Source: Bog-257 sp963805985
Lineage (GTDB): Bacteria; Acidobacteriota; Terriglobia; Terriglobales; Acidobacteriaceae
Length of the DNA stretch: 64,000 bases
Direction of reading: 5' to 3'
Assembly (NCBI GenBank): GCA_963805985.1
Contig: CAWDWG010000001.1
Span: 496,001-560,000 of the forward strand
Numbering within the stretch: the first letter of the stretch is position 1; each line of letters starts with the position of its first letter. The notes under the pieces are model-generated. The model saw only the letters and a program-made list of their open reading frames with translations. It had not been told where the DNA came from and searched no databases. The translations under genes were made by a program, and so were the position numbers. Shown in pieces: positions 9,317 to 16,820 of this stretch.

Positions 9317-10054
9317 ATGAGAGTTATCGTCATTATTCCCGCCGCTGGACTGGGTACGCGAATGTCGAACGCTCCCGGCGGCAACAAGAGCAAGAGCAAA
9401 CAGTTCTTTGAGCTGCAGGGCACGCCGATTCTGGTACACACTTTGCGCAAGTTCGCGCAATGCGATGCGGTCAGCGAGATCGTTGTGGCGCTGCGCAAGA
9501 ACGAGACGCAGGCTTTTCAGCGGCAGATCGAGAACGAGAATTTCAGGAAGCCGCTGCGTGTGGTCGAAGGCGGCGAGCACCGGCAGAACTCCGTTGCCAA
9601 TGCCATCGCAACGATTGAAGCGGCAGACGATGACATCATTCTGGTGCATGACGCGGTGCGGCCATTCGTCGATCAGGAGACGATCGTTAACGTTATCGAG
9701 GCGGTGAAGAAGTATGCGGCGGCGATTGCCGGCGTGCCTGCCATCGACACGGTGAAGCAGGTGGAGCGCACTGCCGATGGCGCGGTTGTGATCGCAACCG
9801 TCCCGCGCGAGAGGATGGTGCTGGCGCAGACGCCGCAGGGCTTTCGCTTCGGACTGCTGAAGAAGGCGTTCGACGAAGCGACCGCCGACGGCTTCATGGG
9901 AACCGATGAGGCGTCGCTGATCGAGCGCAGCGGAGGCGCCGTGCACGTCGTCATGGGCTCGCCGCGCAATATGAAGATCACCACGCCCGCAGACCTGGAG
10001 CTGGCCGAGTTCTTCCTGACGCTGGAGAACCGCGAGCCCAGCCTGAGCGGGTGA
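9317..10054 (+). CDS. ispD: 2-C-methyl-D-erythritol 4-phosphate cytidylyltransferase
   Basis: Third step of the non-mevalonate (MEP) isoprenoid pathway: joins CTP and MEP to give CDP-methylerythritol. The protein has 245 residues, normal for the family. Visible motifs are the CTP-binding loop IIPAAGLGTRM near the N-terminus with SKSKQF (catalytic Lys region), GGEHRQNSVANAI, VHDAVRPF, AIAGVPAIDTVKQV, TPQGFRF and TDEASLIE. I use the ATG of MRVIVIIPAAG at 9317, since the in-frame extension upstream runs through a dispersed repeat. It forms a block with ispF downstream, separated by a hairpin element. Confidence 0.95.
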   Translation: MRVIVIIPAAGLGTRMSNAPGGNKSKSKQFFELQGTPILVHTLRKFAQCDAVSEIVVALRKNETQAFQRQIENENFRKPLRVVEGGEHRQNSVANAIATIEAADDDIILVHDAVRPFVDQETIVNVIEAVKKYAAAIAGVPAIDTVKQVERTADGAVVIATVPRERMVLAQTPQGFRFGLLKKAFDEATADGFMGTDEASLIERSGGAVHVVMGSPRNMKITTPADLELAEFFLTLENREPSLSG

Positions 10055-10072
10055 GATCCGTCTCTGAATTGG

Positions 10073-10210
10073 GTGGAGCACGCCTTCAGGCGTGCATTGT
10101 GGCCGTGCTCAGACATTGGCGCTTTAGCGCCTGAGGTAGTTTCTACCTCAGCGGCTGAAGCCGGGCTTACTTCCGTTACTGATGAATGCACCGCTTAAGC
10201 GGTGCTCCAC
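10073..10210. repeat. Inverted repeat between ispD and ispF
   Basis: The outer words GTGGAGCACGCC and GGTGCTCCAC mirror each other. Inner hairpins include GGCGCTTTAGCGCC, GAGGTAGTTTCTACCTC and ACCGCTTAAGCGGT. Similar hairpins of arm-TTTA/TTAA-arm form recur through the window. It lies between two genes that would be expected to be co-transcribed. Confidence 0.7.
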
Positions 10211-10244
10211 CCGCATCGACGCATGCGGACCAGCAGAAATCATC

Positions 10245-10745
10245 ATGTCCACTTCGCCCATCTCCCGACTTCCGCGCATTGGCTTCGGCTGGGACTCGCA
10301 CGAGTTCCAGCGCGGCGTTCCGCTGAAGATTGGCGGCATCACCTTGCCGCATCACAGTGGACTTGCCGGCCACTCCGACGGCGACGTCCTGCTGCACGCC
10401 CTCACCGATGCGCTGCTGGGCGCGATCGCCGCCGGCGATATCGGAACGTACTTTCCTCCCAGCGATCCCAAATGGAAGGGTGCGGATTCGGCGCTGTTTG
10501 TGCGCGAGGCGCTGCGACTGGTTGACGAAGCCGGATATGCGGTCGGCAATGTCGACAGCACGCTGATCCTGGCGGCGCCGAAGATCGGCCCGCACGCCGC
10601 GGCTATCCAGAAGAACGTTGCCGAGCTGCTCGGCATCGAGCCATCGCGCGTCGGCATCAAGGCCAAGACTCCGGAAGGCATGGGCACCGACAACGCCGCC
10701 ATCGCGCATGTTGCCGTGCTGCTGTGCGAGATCAGCTGGCCGTAG
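10245..10745 (+). CDS. ispF: 2-C-methyl-D-erythritol 2,4-cyclodiphosphate synthase
   Basis: Fifth step of the MEP pathway, cyclising CDP-ME 2-phosphate with release of CMP. The 166-residue length fits the trimeric family. Zinc ligands are visible as Asp17 and His19 in GWDSHEF and His51 in LLHALTDALLG. Further motifs are HSDGDVLL, DIGTYFPPSDPKWKGADS and the C-terminal KAKTPEGMG. The ATG at 10245 (MSTSPISRLPRIGFG) is preferred over the upstream extension, which would translate hairpin DNA. The gene order ispD-ispF matches many bacteria; ispE is not adjacent. Confidence 0.95.
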   Translation: MSTSPISRLPRIGFGWDSHEFQRGVPLKIGGITLPHHSGLAGHSDGDVLLHALTDALLGAIAAGDIGTYFPPSDPKWKGADSALFVREALRLVDEAGYAVGNVDSTLILAAPKIGPHAAAIQKNVAELLGIEPSRVGIKAKTPEGMGTDNAAIAHVAVLLCEISWP

Positions 10746-10770
10746 TACACACAGCTCGCCTCTCGGAAGG

Positions 10771-10908
10771 TTGTCATTACGAGGAGGGCTCGGTAGGCCG
10801 GAGCTTCAGCTCCGGACGGCGAAGCCGCCCGACGAGGGATCTGCTCTTCGTCACGAGTCGTCATGCTGCGAACAGACAGCAGATCCCTCGCTGCGCTCGT
10901 GATGACAA
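10771..10908. repeat. Long inverted repeat downstream of ispF
   Basis: TTGTCATTACGAGG at the left mirrors CTCGTGATGACAA at the right, and GAGGGATCTGCT mirrors AGCAGATCCCTC inside. The centre holds GGAGCTTCAGCTCC and GGCGAAGCCGCC hairpins. It may end the ispF transcript or be one of the mobile palindromes of this genome. Confidence 0.7.
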
Positions 10909-11022
10909 TTTCGAATGATCGGCGTTTCACTCCTCAGAACAGCGTCTTACCCGCGTAAAATAAATTCTTGCGCGCAATTCGGCGATGCTCGTCGGGGCGC
11001 GCTTTACTGAGGCTACGCAATC

Positions 11023-12750
11023 ATGTCGACATCAACCAGCGATGGGGAAGCTGCAACAACCGCGCCGGAATCGGCCGCGCGGCCGTCGAACTTCGTCCGC
11101 GATATCGTTCTTGACGATCTGAAGACCAACAAGTACCAGGGCCGCGTACACACGCGCTTTCCTCCCGAGCCGAACGGCTATCTGCACATCGGTCACGCGA
11201 AATCGATCTGCCTGAACTTTGGCTTGGCCAAAGAGTTCGGCGGCGAAACGAATCTGCGCTTCGACGATACCAATCCTGAGAAGGAAGAGCAGGAGTATGT
11301 CGACTCGATCATCGCGGACGCGCGCTGGCTGGGTGCGGACTGGGGCAATCGGATGTTCTACGCCTCCGATTACTTCGACCAGCTTCACACCTGGGCGGTG
11401 CAGCTGATCAAAGCAGGCAAGGCGTATGTTGATGACCTCCCGGCTGACGAAGTGCGCAAGTATCGCGGCTCGCTGACCGAGCCGGGCAAGGAGAGCCCGT
11501 ATCGCAATCGATCCGTCGAAGAGAATCTGGATCTGTTCGAGCGCATGCGGCAGGGCGAATTTCCTGATGGCTCGCGCACGCTGCGCGCCAAGATCGACAT
11601 GGCTTCGCCGAACCTGAACCTGCGGGATCCGGTGATGTATCGCATCCTGCATGCGTCGCATCATCGCACCGGCGACAAGTGGTGCATTTACCCGATGTAC
11701 GACTTCGCGCACGGCCAGTCGGATTCGCTGGAGCAGATCACGCATTCCATTTGCACGCTGGAGTTCGAGGACCATCGCCCGCTGTACAACTGGTTCATCC
11801 AGCAGCTGGGGATTTTCCCGTCGCAGCAGATCGAGTTCGACCGGCTTAACCTGACTTACACATTGCTGAGCAAGCGCAAACTGCTGCAATTGGTAAACGA
11901 GGGACGCGTGCGCGGGTGGGACGATCCGCGGATGCCGACCATCTCCGGCATTCGCCGCCGCGGCTATACGCCTGAAGCAGTTCGCAACTTCTGCGCGGCG
12001 ATTGGCGTGTCGAAGACTAACGGCATTATCGATCTGGCGATGCTGGAGCACTTCGTTCGCGAAGATCTGAACAAGAGCGCGCTACGCGTGATGGCGGTGT
12101 TGCGGCCGTTGAAGGTCGTGATCGACAACTATCCCGAGGGGCAGGTCGACGAACTCGACGTGATCAACAATCCCGAGGATGCGAGTGCAGGAACGAGGAA
12201 AGTTCCGTTCTCGCGCGTGCTCTACATCGAGCAGGACGACTTCCGCGAAGATCCGCCGAAGAAGTTTTTCCGGCTCACACCGGGGCAGGAAGTTCGTCTG
12301 CGCGGCGGATATTTCATTACCTGCAAGAGCGTAGTGAAAAACGAGAGCGGCGAGGTCACGGAGGTTCATTGCACGTACGATCCGGAGACGCGGAGCGGCA
12401 ACGCTCCCGACAATCGCAAAGTGAAGGCGACGATTCACTGGGTCTCGGCGCAGCATGCGATCGATGCTGAAGTGCGGCTGTACGAGAATCTGTTCTCGAA
12501 AGAAGATCCCGGCGACGTGCCTGAAGGGCAGGATTTCACGGCGAACCTCAATCCGAACTCGCTGGAAGTGATCGGTAACGCGAAGCTGGAGCCGTCGCTG
12601 GCTTCGGCGAAGGCGGGAGATCGTTATCAGTTCGAGCGGCTGGGATATTTCTGCGCCGATCTCGACTCGAAGCCGGGAGTGCTGGTGTTCAATCGCACCG
12701 TGCCGCTGCGGGATACGTGGGCGAAGATTGAGAAGCGGGAAAAAGGCTAA
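11023..12750 (+). CDS. glnS: Glutaminyl-tRNA synthetase
   Basis: Charges tRNA-Gln with glutamine. The 575-residue class I enzyme shows RFPPEPNGYLHIGHAKS (HIGH signature, GlnRS-type wording), LRFDDTNPEKE, the GlnRS specificity region CIYPMYDFAHGQSDSLEQITHSICTLEF and the KMSKS-equivalent LLSKRKL. Two C-terminal anticodon-binding beta barrels follow (KVVIDNYPEG through NRTVPLRDTW). A 24-residue Ser/Thr/Ala-rich N-terminal lead is extra. Presence of GlnRS implies direct Gln-tRNA charging, although GatCAB could also exist elsewhere. A GAGG lies about ten bases before the ATG. Confidence 0.97.
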   Translation: MSTSTSDGEAATTAPESAARPSNFVRDIVLDDLKTNKYQGRVHTRFPPEPNGYLHIGHAKSICLNFGLAKEFGGETNLRFDDTNPEKEEQEYVDSIIADARWLGADWGNRMFYASDYFDQLHTWAVQLIKAGKAYVDDLPADEVRKYRGSLTEPGKESPYRNRSVEENLDLFERMRQGEFPDGSRTLRAKIDMASPNLNLRDPVMYRILHASHHRTGDKWCIYPMYDFAHGQSDSLEQITHSICTLEFEDHRPLYNWFIQQLGIFPSQQIEFDRLNLTYTLLSKRKLLQLVNEGRVRGWDDPRMPTISGIRRRGYTPEAVRNFCAAIGVSKTNGIIDLAMLEHFVREDLNKSALRVMAVLRPLKVVIDNYPEGQVDELDVINNPEDASAGTRKVPFSRVLYIEQDDFREDPPKKFFRLTPGQEVRLRGGYFITCKSVVKNESGEVTEVHCTYDPETRSGNAPDNRKVKATIHWVSAQHAIDAEVRLYENLFSKEDPGDVPEGQDFTANLNPNSLEVIGNAKLEPSLASAKAGDRYQFERLGYFCADLDSKPGVLVFNRTVPLRDTWAKIEKREKG

Positions 12751-12791
12751 GATATAGCTATATAGCCATGTAGTGTTAGAATATAGCCATG
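12751..12791 (+). promoter_or_regulatory. Repeated TATAGC words before the toxin-antitoxin pair: likely operator
   Basis: The AT-rich stretch between glnS and the antitoxin carries the palindrome TATAGCTATA and two copies of TATAGCCATG 21 bases apart, the second overlapping the antitoxin start codon. Antitoxins of the Phd/VapB kind repress their own operon through such sites. No ribosome site is visible before the ATG, which suggests a very short or absent leader. Confidence 0.45.
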
Positions 12792-13094
12792 AGGACGGTT
12801 AACGTTGCCGAGTTGAAGAATCGCTTAAGTGCCTATCTGCAACTGGTGCGCGAGGGCGAAGAGGTCATTGTGAAAGACCGAGACCAGCCGGTCGCCCGCA
12901 TTACTGCTTACGATATATCGGGCTTGTCGGAAAGTGAGCGCCGCCTTGTAGCGTCCGGTGCAATGAAGCTGCCCCAAGAACCGACGCCCGATTGGAATAA
13001 GTTCTGCGATGAGTTCTTCGCCCGGCCAGGTGCGAAGATTGATCCGAAGAAGCTTATTCGAGCAGTCATAAAGGAGCGCGAGGAAGGCTGGTGA
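12789..13094 (+). CDS. Antitoxin, Phd/YefM family
   Basis: A 101-residue antitoxin. The N-terminal half (MRTVNVAELKNRLSAYLQLV, then EGEEVIVKDRDQPVARI) is the classic Phd/YefM DNA-binding fold, in which the protein dimerises and represses its own promoter. The C-terminal half, rich in charged residues, would wrap the toxin. Its stop overlaps the start of the PIN toxin by one base (TGATG), so the pair is translationally coupled. Repeated TATAGC words at its 5' end are the likely operator. The pair is set between glnS and gltX. Confidence 0.9.
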   Translation: MRTVNVAELKNRLSAYLQLVREGEEVIVKDRDQPVARITAYDISGLSESERRLVASGAMKLPQEPTPDWNKFCDEFFARPGAKIDPKKLIRAVIKEREEGW

Positions 13095-13525
13095 TGGAGC
13101 CGGCGTTCTGGGACACGAGTGCGATCATCCCGCTTTGTGTCCGCAACCGCGCATCCGCGCGAGCCCACCAGTTACTCCGGCGCTATACTCCCGTCGTTTG
13201 GTGGGCGACACCGATTGAGGCACACAGCGCCCTAGCGCGAGAATTGCGTGCAGGGTCATTGACTGCCGAGGCGCACACGCATGCGTCCAGCGATCTAGGG
13301 CTGCTGAAACGCAAATGGCGCGAAATAGAACCCAGCGATCCTCTACGTGCGCTGGCAGAGGAACTCCTCGGACGTTACCCTCTCAGTGCCGCCGATGCGC
13401 TACAACTTGCTGCAGCCTATGTTTGGAGCGAGCAGCGCCCATTCAACCGCTGCTTTATCTGCGGAGACAAGCGACTTCTGGGAGCGGCCCGCTCAGCCGG
13501 GTTTCAGGGAATTGCTATAGACTAA
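13094..13525 (+). CDS. PIN-domain toxin (VapC-like ribonuclease)
   Basis: A 143-residue PIN nuclease, presumed to cleave RNA when freed from its antitoxin. The first acidic residue is in FWDTSAIIPL, a Glu follows in TPIEAHSALAREL, and the C-terminal acidic pair is in LSAADALQLAAAYV and ICGDKRLLGAA. That makes a complete acidic quartet, so it looks active. The ATG at 13094 overlaps the antitoxin stop. The Phd-type antitoxin with VapC-type toxin is a common mixed pairing. Confidence 0.9.
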   Translation: MEPAFWDTSAIIPLCVRNRASARAHQLLRRYTPVVWWATPIEAHSALARELRAGSLTAEAHTHASSDLGLLKRKWREIEPSDPLRALAEELLGRYPLSAADALQLAAAYVWSEQRPFNRCFICGDKRLLGAARSAGFQGIAID

Positions 13526-13625
13526 CGCCTGCCCTCGGAGAGGGCTGGGCATCCCGAGCCGGTCGCTTGCGCCCCGGGCTCAATTCATCCCGCCGCTTCG
13601 CGGCTAGAGCACTTCACGGTTAACG

Positions 13626-15074
13626 ATGAACGCCATTTCACAGGACTCTTCTTCTCCCCGTCTTCGTTTCGCTCCGTCTCCTACCGGCTACTTACACGTC
13701 GGCGGGGCGCGCACGGCTCTGTTCAACTGGCTCTTCGCTCGGCACTACAGAGGCACGCTAGTCCTCCGCATTGAGGATACCGACCTCGAGCGGTCTACTC
13801 CGGAGATGGTCGATGGCATTCTCGTCGGGTTGCGCTGGTTGGGCATCGATTGGGATGAGGGGCCGTTCTTTCAGACCGATCGCATGGAGCTGTATCGCGC
13901 TGCGGCCGGCAGTCTCCTCAACAGCGGCCATGCGTATTACTGCTTCTGCGGCAAGGAACAACTTGAGCAGCAGCGCGCGCAAGGCGTCGCCGAAGGACGC
14001 GTGCCGCGCGATGCCTGCCGCGACATTACGAAGGAAGCAGCCGAACAGCGTGTAGCAAACGGCGAAGGTGCTGCGATTCGCTTCGCTGTCCCACAGAGTG
14101 GGAGTACCACATTCGAGGACGCGGTTTTTGGCCACATGGAGTTTGCCAACTCCGAGATCGAGGACTTTGTTCTGCTGCGCTCTGATGGCGGGCCGACCTA
14201 TCACTTGAGCGTTGTCGTCGACGATCTGGACATGCGCATCAGCCATGTGCTGCGCGGTGCCGATCATCTTTCCAATACGCCCAAGCAGATCATGATCTAT
14301 CGGGCGCTTGGTCAGCCGCTGCCAGTGTTTGCGCATGTCCCGCTGATTCTTGGCCCGGACAAGACGCGGCTGAGCAAACGTCACGGTGCGACCAGCGTGA
14401 TCGCGTACAAGGACGAAGGAATTGTTCCCGAGGCGTTCCGCAATTTTCTGGCGCTGCTGGGCTGGACGCCGCCGGATTCGTCGCAGGAGATTCTGCATGA
14501 TCGCGAGCTGATCGATCTGTTCGATCTGAGTGGCATTCAGAAGTCGAATGCGATTTTCGATCGCGGCAAGCTGGATTGGTTCAACACCGAATACATTCGC
14601 GCCACGCCGGCCGACCTTCTGTTGCCGCTGATTGAAGAGGAATGGAAGAAGGTCGATATTGTTCCCTTCCAGACCAGTCGCGAGGCGATGGCTGCGACGG
14701 TCGATCTGCTGAAACCTCGTGCGCGCAATCTGAAGGACTTCGCGACGTTGTTTCGCGCTTACTTCAGCGACGAGTACGAAATCGATCCCGCGGCCGCGGA
14801 GAAGTTTCTGAAAGACGCCGGCGTGCGCGAGATGCTGGTGGAAATCTCATCGCGCTACGAGCAGGCGGAAGAATTTTCGGAGGCGAGCACGGAGAAGGTA
14901 CTGCGAGACTTCGCTGCGGAGAAGAACGTCAAGGCCGGCGTGGTCATAAACGGCGCCCGCGTCGCGCTGACGGGACAAGGCGTCGCGCCCAGTTTGTTCG
15001 CGGTGATGACAAATCTTGGCCAGCGCCGCACGGTCGAGCGACTGAAGCGGGCCTCGGGCTATCGCCGCGGCTAA
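13626..15074 (+). CDS. gltX: Glutamyl-tRNA synthetase
   Basis: Charges tRNA-Glu. The 482-residue class I enzyme starts with LRFAPSPTGYLHVGGARTA (HIGH-type signature HVGG at residues 24-27), then LRIEDTDLERST, HVPLILGPDKTRLSKRHGA (KMSKS-type) and the helical anticodon-binding C-terminus (KDFATLFRAYFSDEYEI). The zinc-site region shows CFCGKEQLEQQRA with a later Cys in PRDACRD. It closes the conserved block ispD-ispF-glnS-gltX. A toxin-antitoxin pair has been inserted between the two synthetase genes. Confidence 0.97.
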   Translation: MNAISQDSSSPRLRFAPSPTGYLHVGGARTALFNWLFARHYRGTLVLRIEDTDLERSTPEMVDGILVGLRWLGIDWDEGPFFQTDRMELYRAAAGSLLNSGHAYYCFCGKEQLEQQRAQGVAEGRVPRDACRDITKEAAEQRVANGEGAAIRFAVPQSGSTTFEDAVFGHMEFANSEIEDFVLLRSDGGPTYHLSVVVDDLDMRISHVLRGADHLSNTPKQIMIYRALGQPLPVFAHVPLILGPDKTRLSKRHGATSVIAYKDEGIVPEAFRNFLALLGWTPPDSSQEILHDRELIDLFDLSGIQKSNAIFDRGKLDWFNTEYIRATPADLLLPLIEEEWKKVDIVPFQTSREAMAATVDLLKPRARNLKDFATLFRAYFSDEYEIDPAAAEKFLKDAGVREMLVEISSRYEQAEEFSEASTEKVLRDFAAEKNVKAGVVINGARVALTGQGVAPSLFAVMTNLGQRRTVERLKRASGYRRG

Positions 15075-15084
15075 ACAGGCTGCT

Positions 15085-15780
15085 GAAAAACTCTTTGCGG
15101 CAGGTTTCTGTCGTCGGCTGAAAGCCGACTCAGGAAAGAGATGAGAACCCTGCCGCCGCTGCCGCGGCTCCGATTTTTTCCCACTGCTACCCGGGGCTCA
15201 CGCCCCGGGCTAACTTCATCCCGCCGCTGCGCGGCTGAATTAATGCCAATCTCGGCAGTCTCTCCCACCGCAAACTTCCAGATCGAGTTTTCACGCAGAC
15301 ACTAAAGTCGTGCCCTGACGCGAAGCGCTCGGAACCAGAGCTTTAGCGGCCTGTAGAGCCGTCGGGCTCCACGTTCTCCACAGATGACCTGAAGAGTGTG
15401 TGTCGCGGCCGTGCCGCCGCTCCGCGGCTCGAACCGCAGATCCCTCGGTCGGACTAGAGTCCTCGGTCGGGATGACAGACGGTAGGATAGGCATTGGGAT
15501 CTGGCCTGAAGAGTCTGCGTGAGAACCCTGTCGTCCCCGGGGGACTTGGATTTTTTTCCGCCTCACCCAGCGCTGAAGCGCTGGGCTATCATCTTCCGCG
15601 CCTACGGCGCTCGTTTTCTGGCCGGTCGACTAGTGGCTTTCTCCGCCACATTTTAGCAAACGTAGTTCTCCACGCAGACACTAAAGCCGGCGGCTTTCGC
15701 ACCCACCATGGATGGCCTGAAGTGTTTGCTTGAAAACCCTGTCGCCACTCCGCGGCTCAGATAGATTTTCCAACTTACCC
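15085..15780. repeat. Cluster of dispersed hairpins after gltX
   Basis: No gene is visible. Short palindromes follow one another: GTCGGCTGAAAGCCGAC, CCCGGGGCTCACGCCCCGGG, AGCGCTGAAGCGCT and one inverted copy of the GTCATCCCGA/GATCTGCGGTTCG family near 15430-15478. The phrase CTGCTGAAAAACTC also recurs at about 19885 and, in part, elsewhere. Confidence 0.65.
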
Positions 15781-16141
15781 GGGGCTTACGCCCCGGGCTC
15801 ACTGCGCTGCCGCCGCTGCACGGCTAGTTGCGTCGCAATTTGGTATGTTGATCCCACTCGAAGATTCGCGCTCCGGTCGCCCTCTGTCGGCGCTGCCGCG
15901 GCTCGAACTTTTTCCGACTCTTGCCCCGGGGCTTACGCCCCGGGCTCACTGCGCTGCCGCCGCTGCACGGCTGGTTGCGTCTCAATTCGGTATGTTGATC
16001 CCACTCGAAGATTCGCGCTCCGGTCGCCCTCTGTCGGCGCTGCCGCCGCTCGAACTTTTTCCGACTCTTGCCCCGGGGCTTACGCCCCGGGCTCAATGCG
16101 CTACCGCCGCTGCGCGGCTAGTTGCGTCGCAATTCGGTATG
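15781..16141. repeat. 147-bp tandem repeat, about 2.4 copies
   Basis: Units begin with GGGGCTTACGCCCCGGGCTC at 15781, 15928 and 16075, an exact period of 147 bases. The third copy is cut off near 16141. Copies differ at only a few positions, so the duplication is recent. Each unit contains the CCCCGGGGCTTACGCCCCGG hairpin and the phrase CGCTGCCGCCGCTGCACGGC. Confidence 0.85.
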
Positions 16142-16205
16142 AAGAGAGCGTGTCGCAACCCCTGGCGCCGCTCCGCGGCTCGAACCGCAGATCCCTCCGC
16201 TCGGG

Positions 16206-16302
16206 CTAAAGCCCTCGGTCGGGATGACAAAATCATAAGCTAAAGCCCTCGGTCGGGATGACAAAATCATAAGTAAAGCCCTCGGTCGGGATGACAAAAC
16301 AT
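16206..16302. repeat. About 35-bp tandem repeat, three copies
   Basis: The unit contains AAAGCCCTCGGTCGGGATGA followed by CAAAATCATAAG and is present three times head to tail, the last slightly altered. It is part of the wider GTCATCCCGA family read on the other strand. Confidence 0.8.
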
Positions 16303-16311
16303 AGGAGAACT

Positions 16312-16690
16312 GGGGACTCTGGCCTAAAGGCCGGCACTACTCAAGCATGATCGATTCGTTCTGGGGACTCTGGCCTAAAGGCCGGCACTACTCAAGCATG
16401 ATCGATTCGTCCTGGGGACGCTGGCCTAAAGGCCAGCACCACTCAAGCATGATCGATTCGTTCTGGGGACTCTGGCCTAAAGGCCGGCACTACTCAAGCA
16501 TGATCGATTCGTCCTGGGGACGCTGGCCTAAAGGCCAGCACTACTCAAGCATGATCGATTCGTCCTATGGACGCTGGCCTAAAGGCCAGCACTACTCAAG
16601 CATGATCGATTCGTCCTGGGGACGCTGGCCTAAAGGCCGGCACTACCCCAAGCAATGGTCGGTTCGTCCTATGGACTCTGGCCTGATGGC
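16312..16690. repeat. 51-bp tandem repeat, seven to eight copies
   Basis: Units start with GGGGACTCTGGCCTAAAGG or GGGGACGCTGGCCTAAAGG at 16312, 16363, 16414, 16465, 16516, 16567 and 16618, a strict 51-base period. A degenerate eighth unit starts near 16671. The centre of each unit is a small hairpin, TGGCCTAAAGGCCA/G, followed by CACTACTCAAGCATGATCGA. Because 51 is a multiple of three, the array has an open frame fused to the kinase gene downstream, but its composition and hairpin core mark it as non-coding. Confidence 0.85.
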
Positions 16691-16820
16691 CATCTCTCCC
16701 ACCGTCCATCATCGCCCGTTGCCGAAAAACGGGACCAATGTCGCTATCGCCGCGGCTGATCCCACGTCCCTTTCAAAGCAAGGTAATATAACGTTAATGT
16801 CCTGTGGGGACCTGCCGGGG

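Noticed and set aside
16206..16690. CRISPR array
   Set aside because: Repeats are directly adjacent without variable spacers, with periods of 35 and 51 bases, and no cas gene is present.
16347..16820. N-terminal extension of the kinase made of 17-residue repeats (MIDSxWGxWPKGxHYSS)
   Set aside because: The 51-bp array keeps the frame by being a multiple of three. Its hairpin core, near identity at DNA level and the zinc-ribbon start at 16821 argue that it is not translated.
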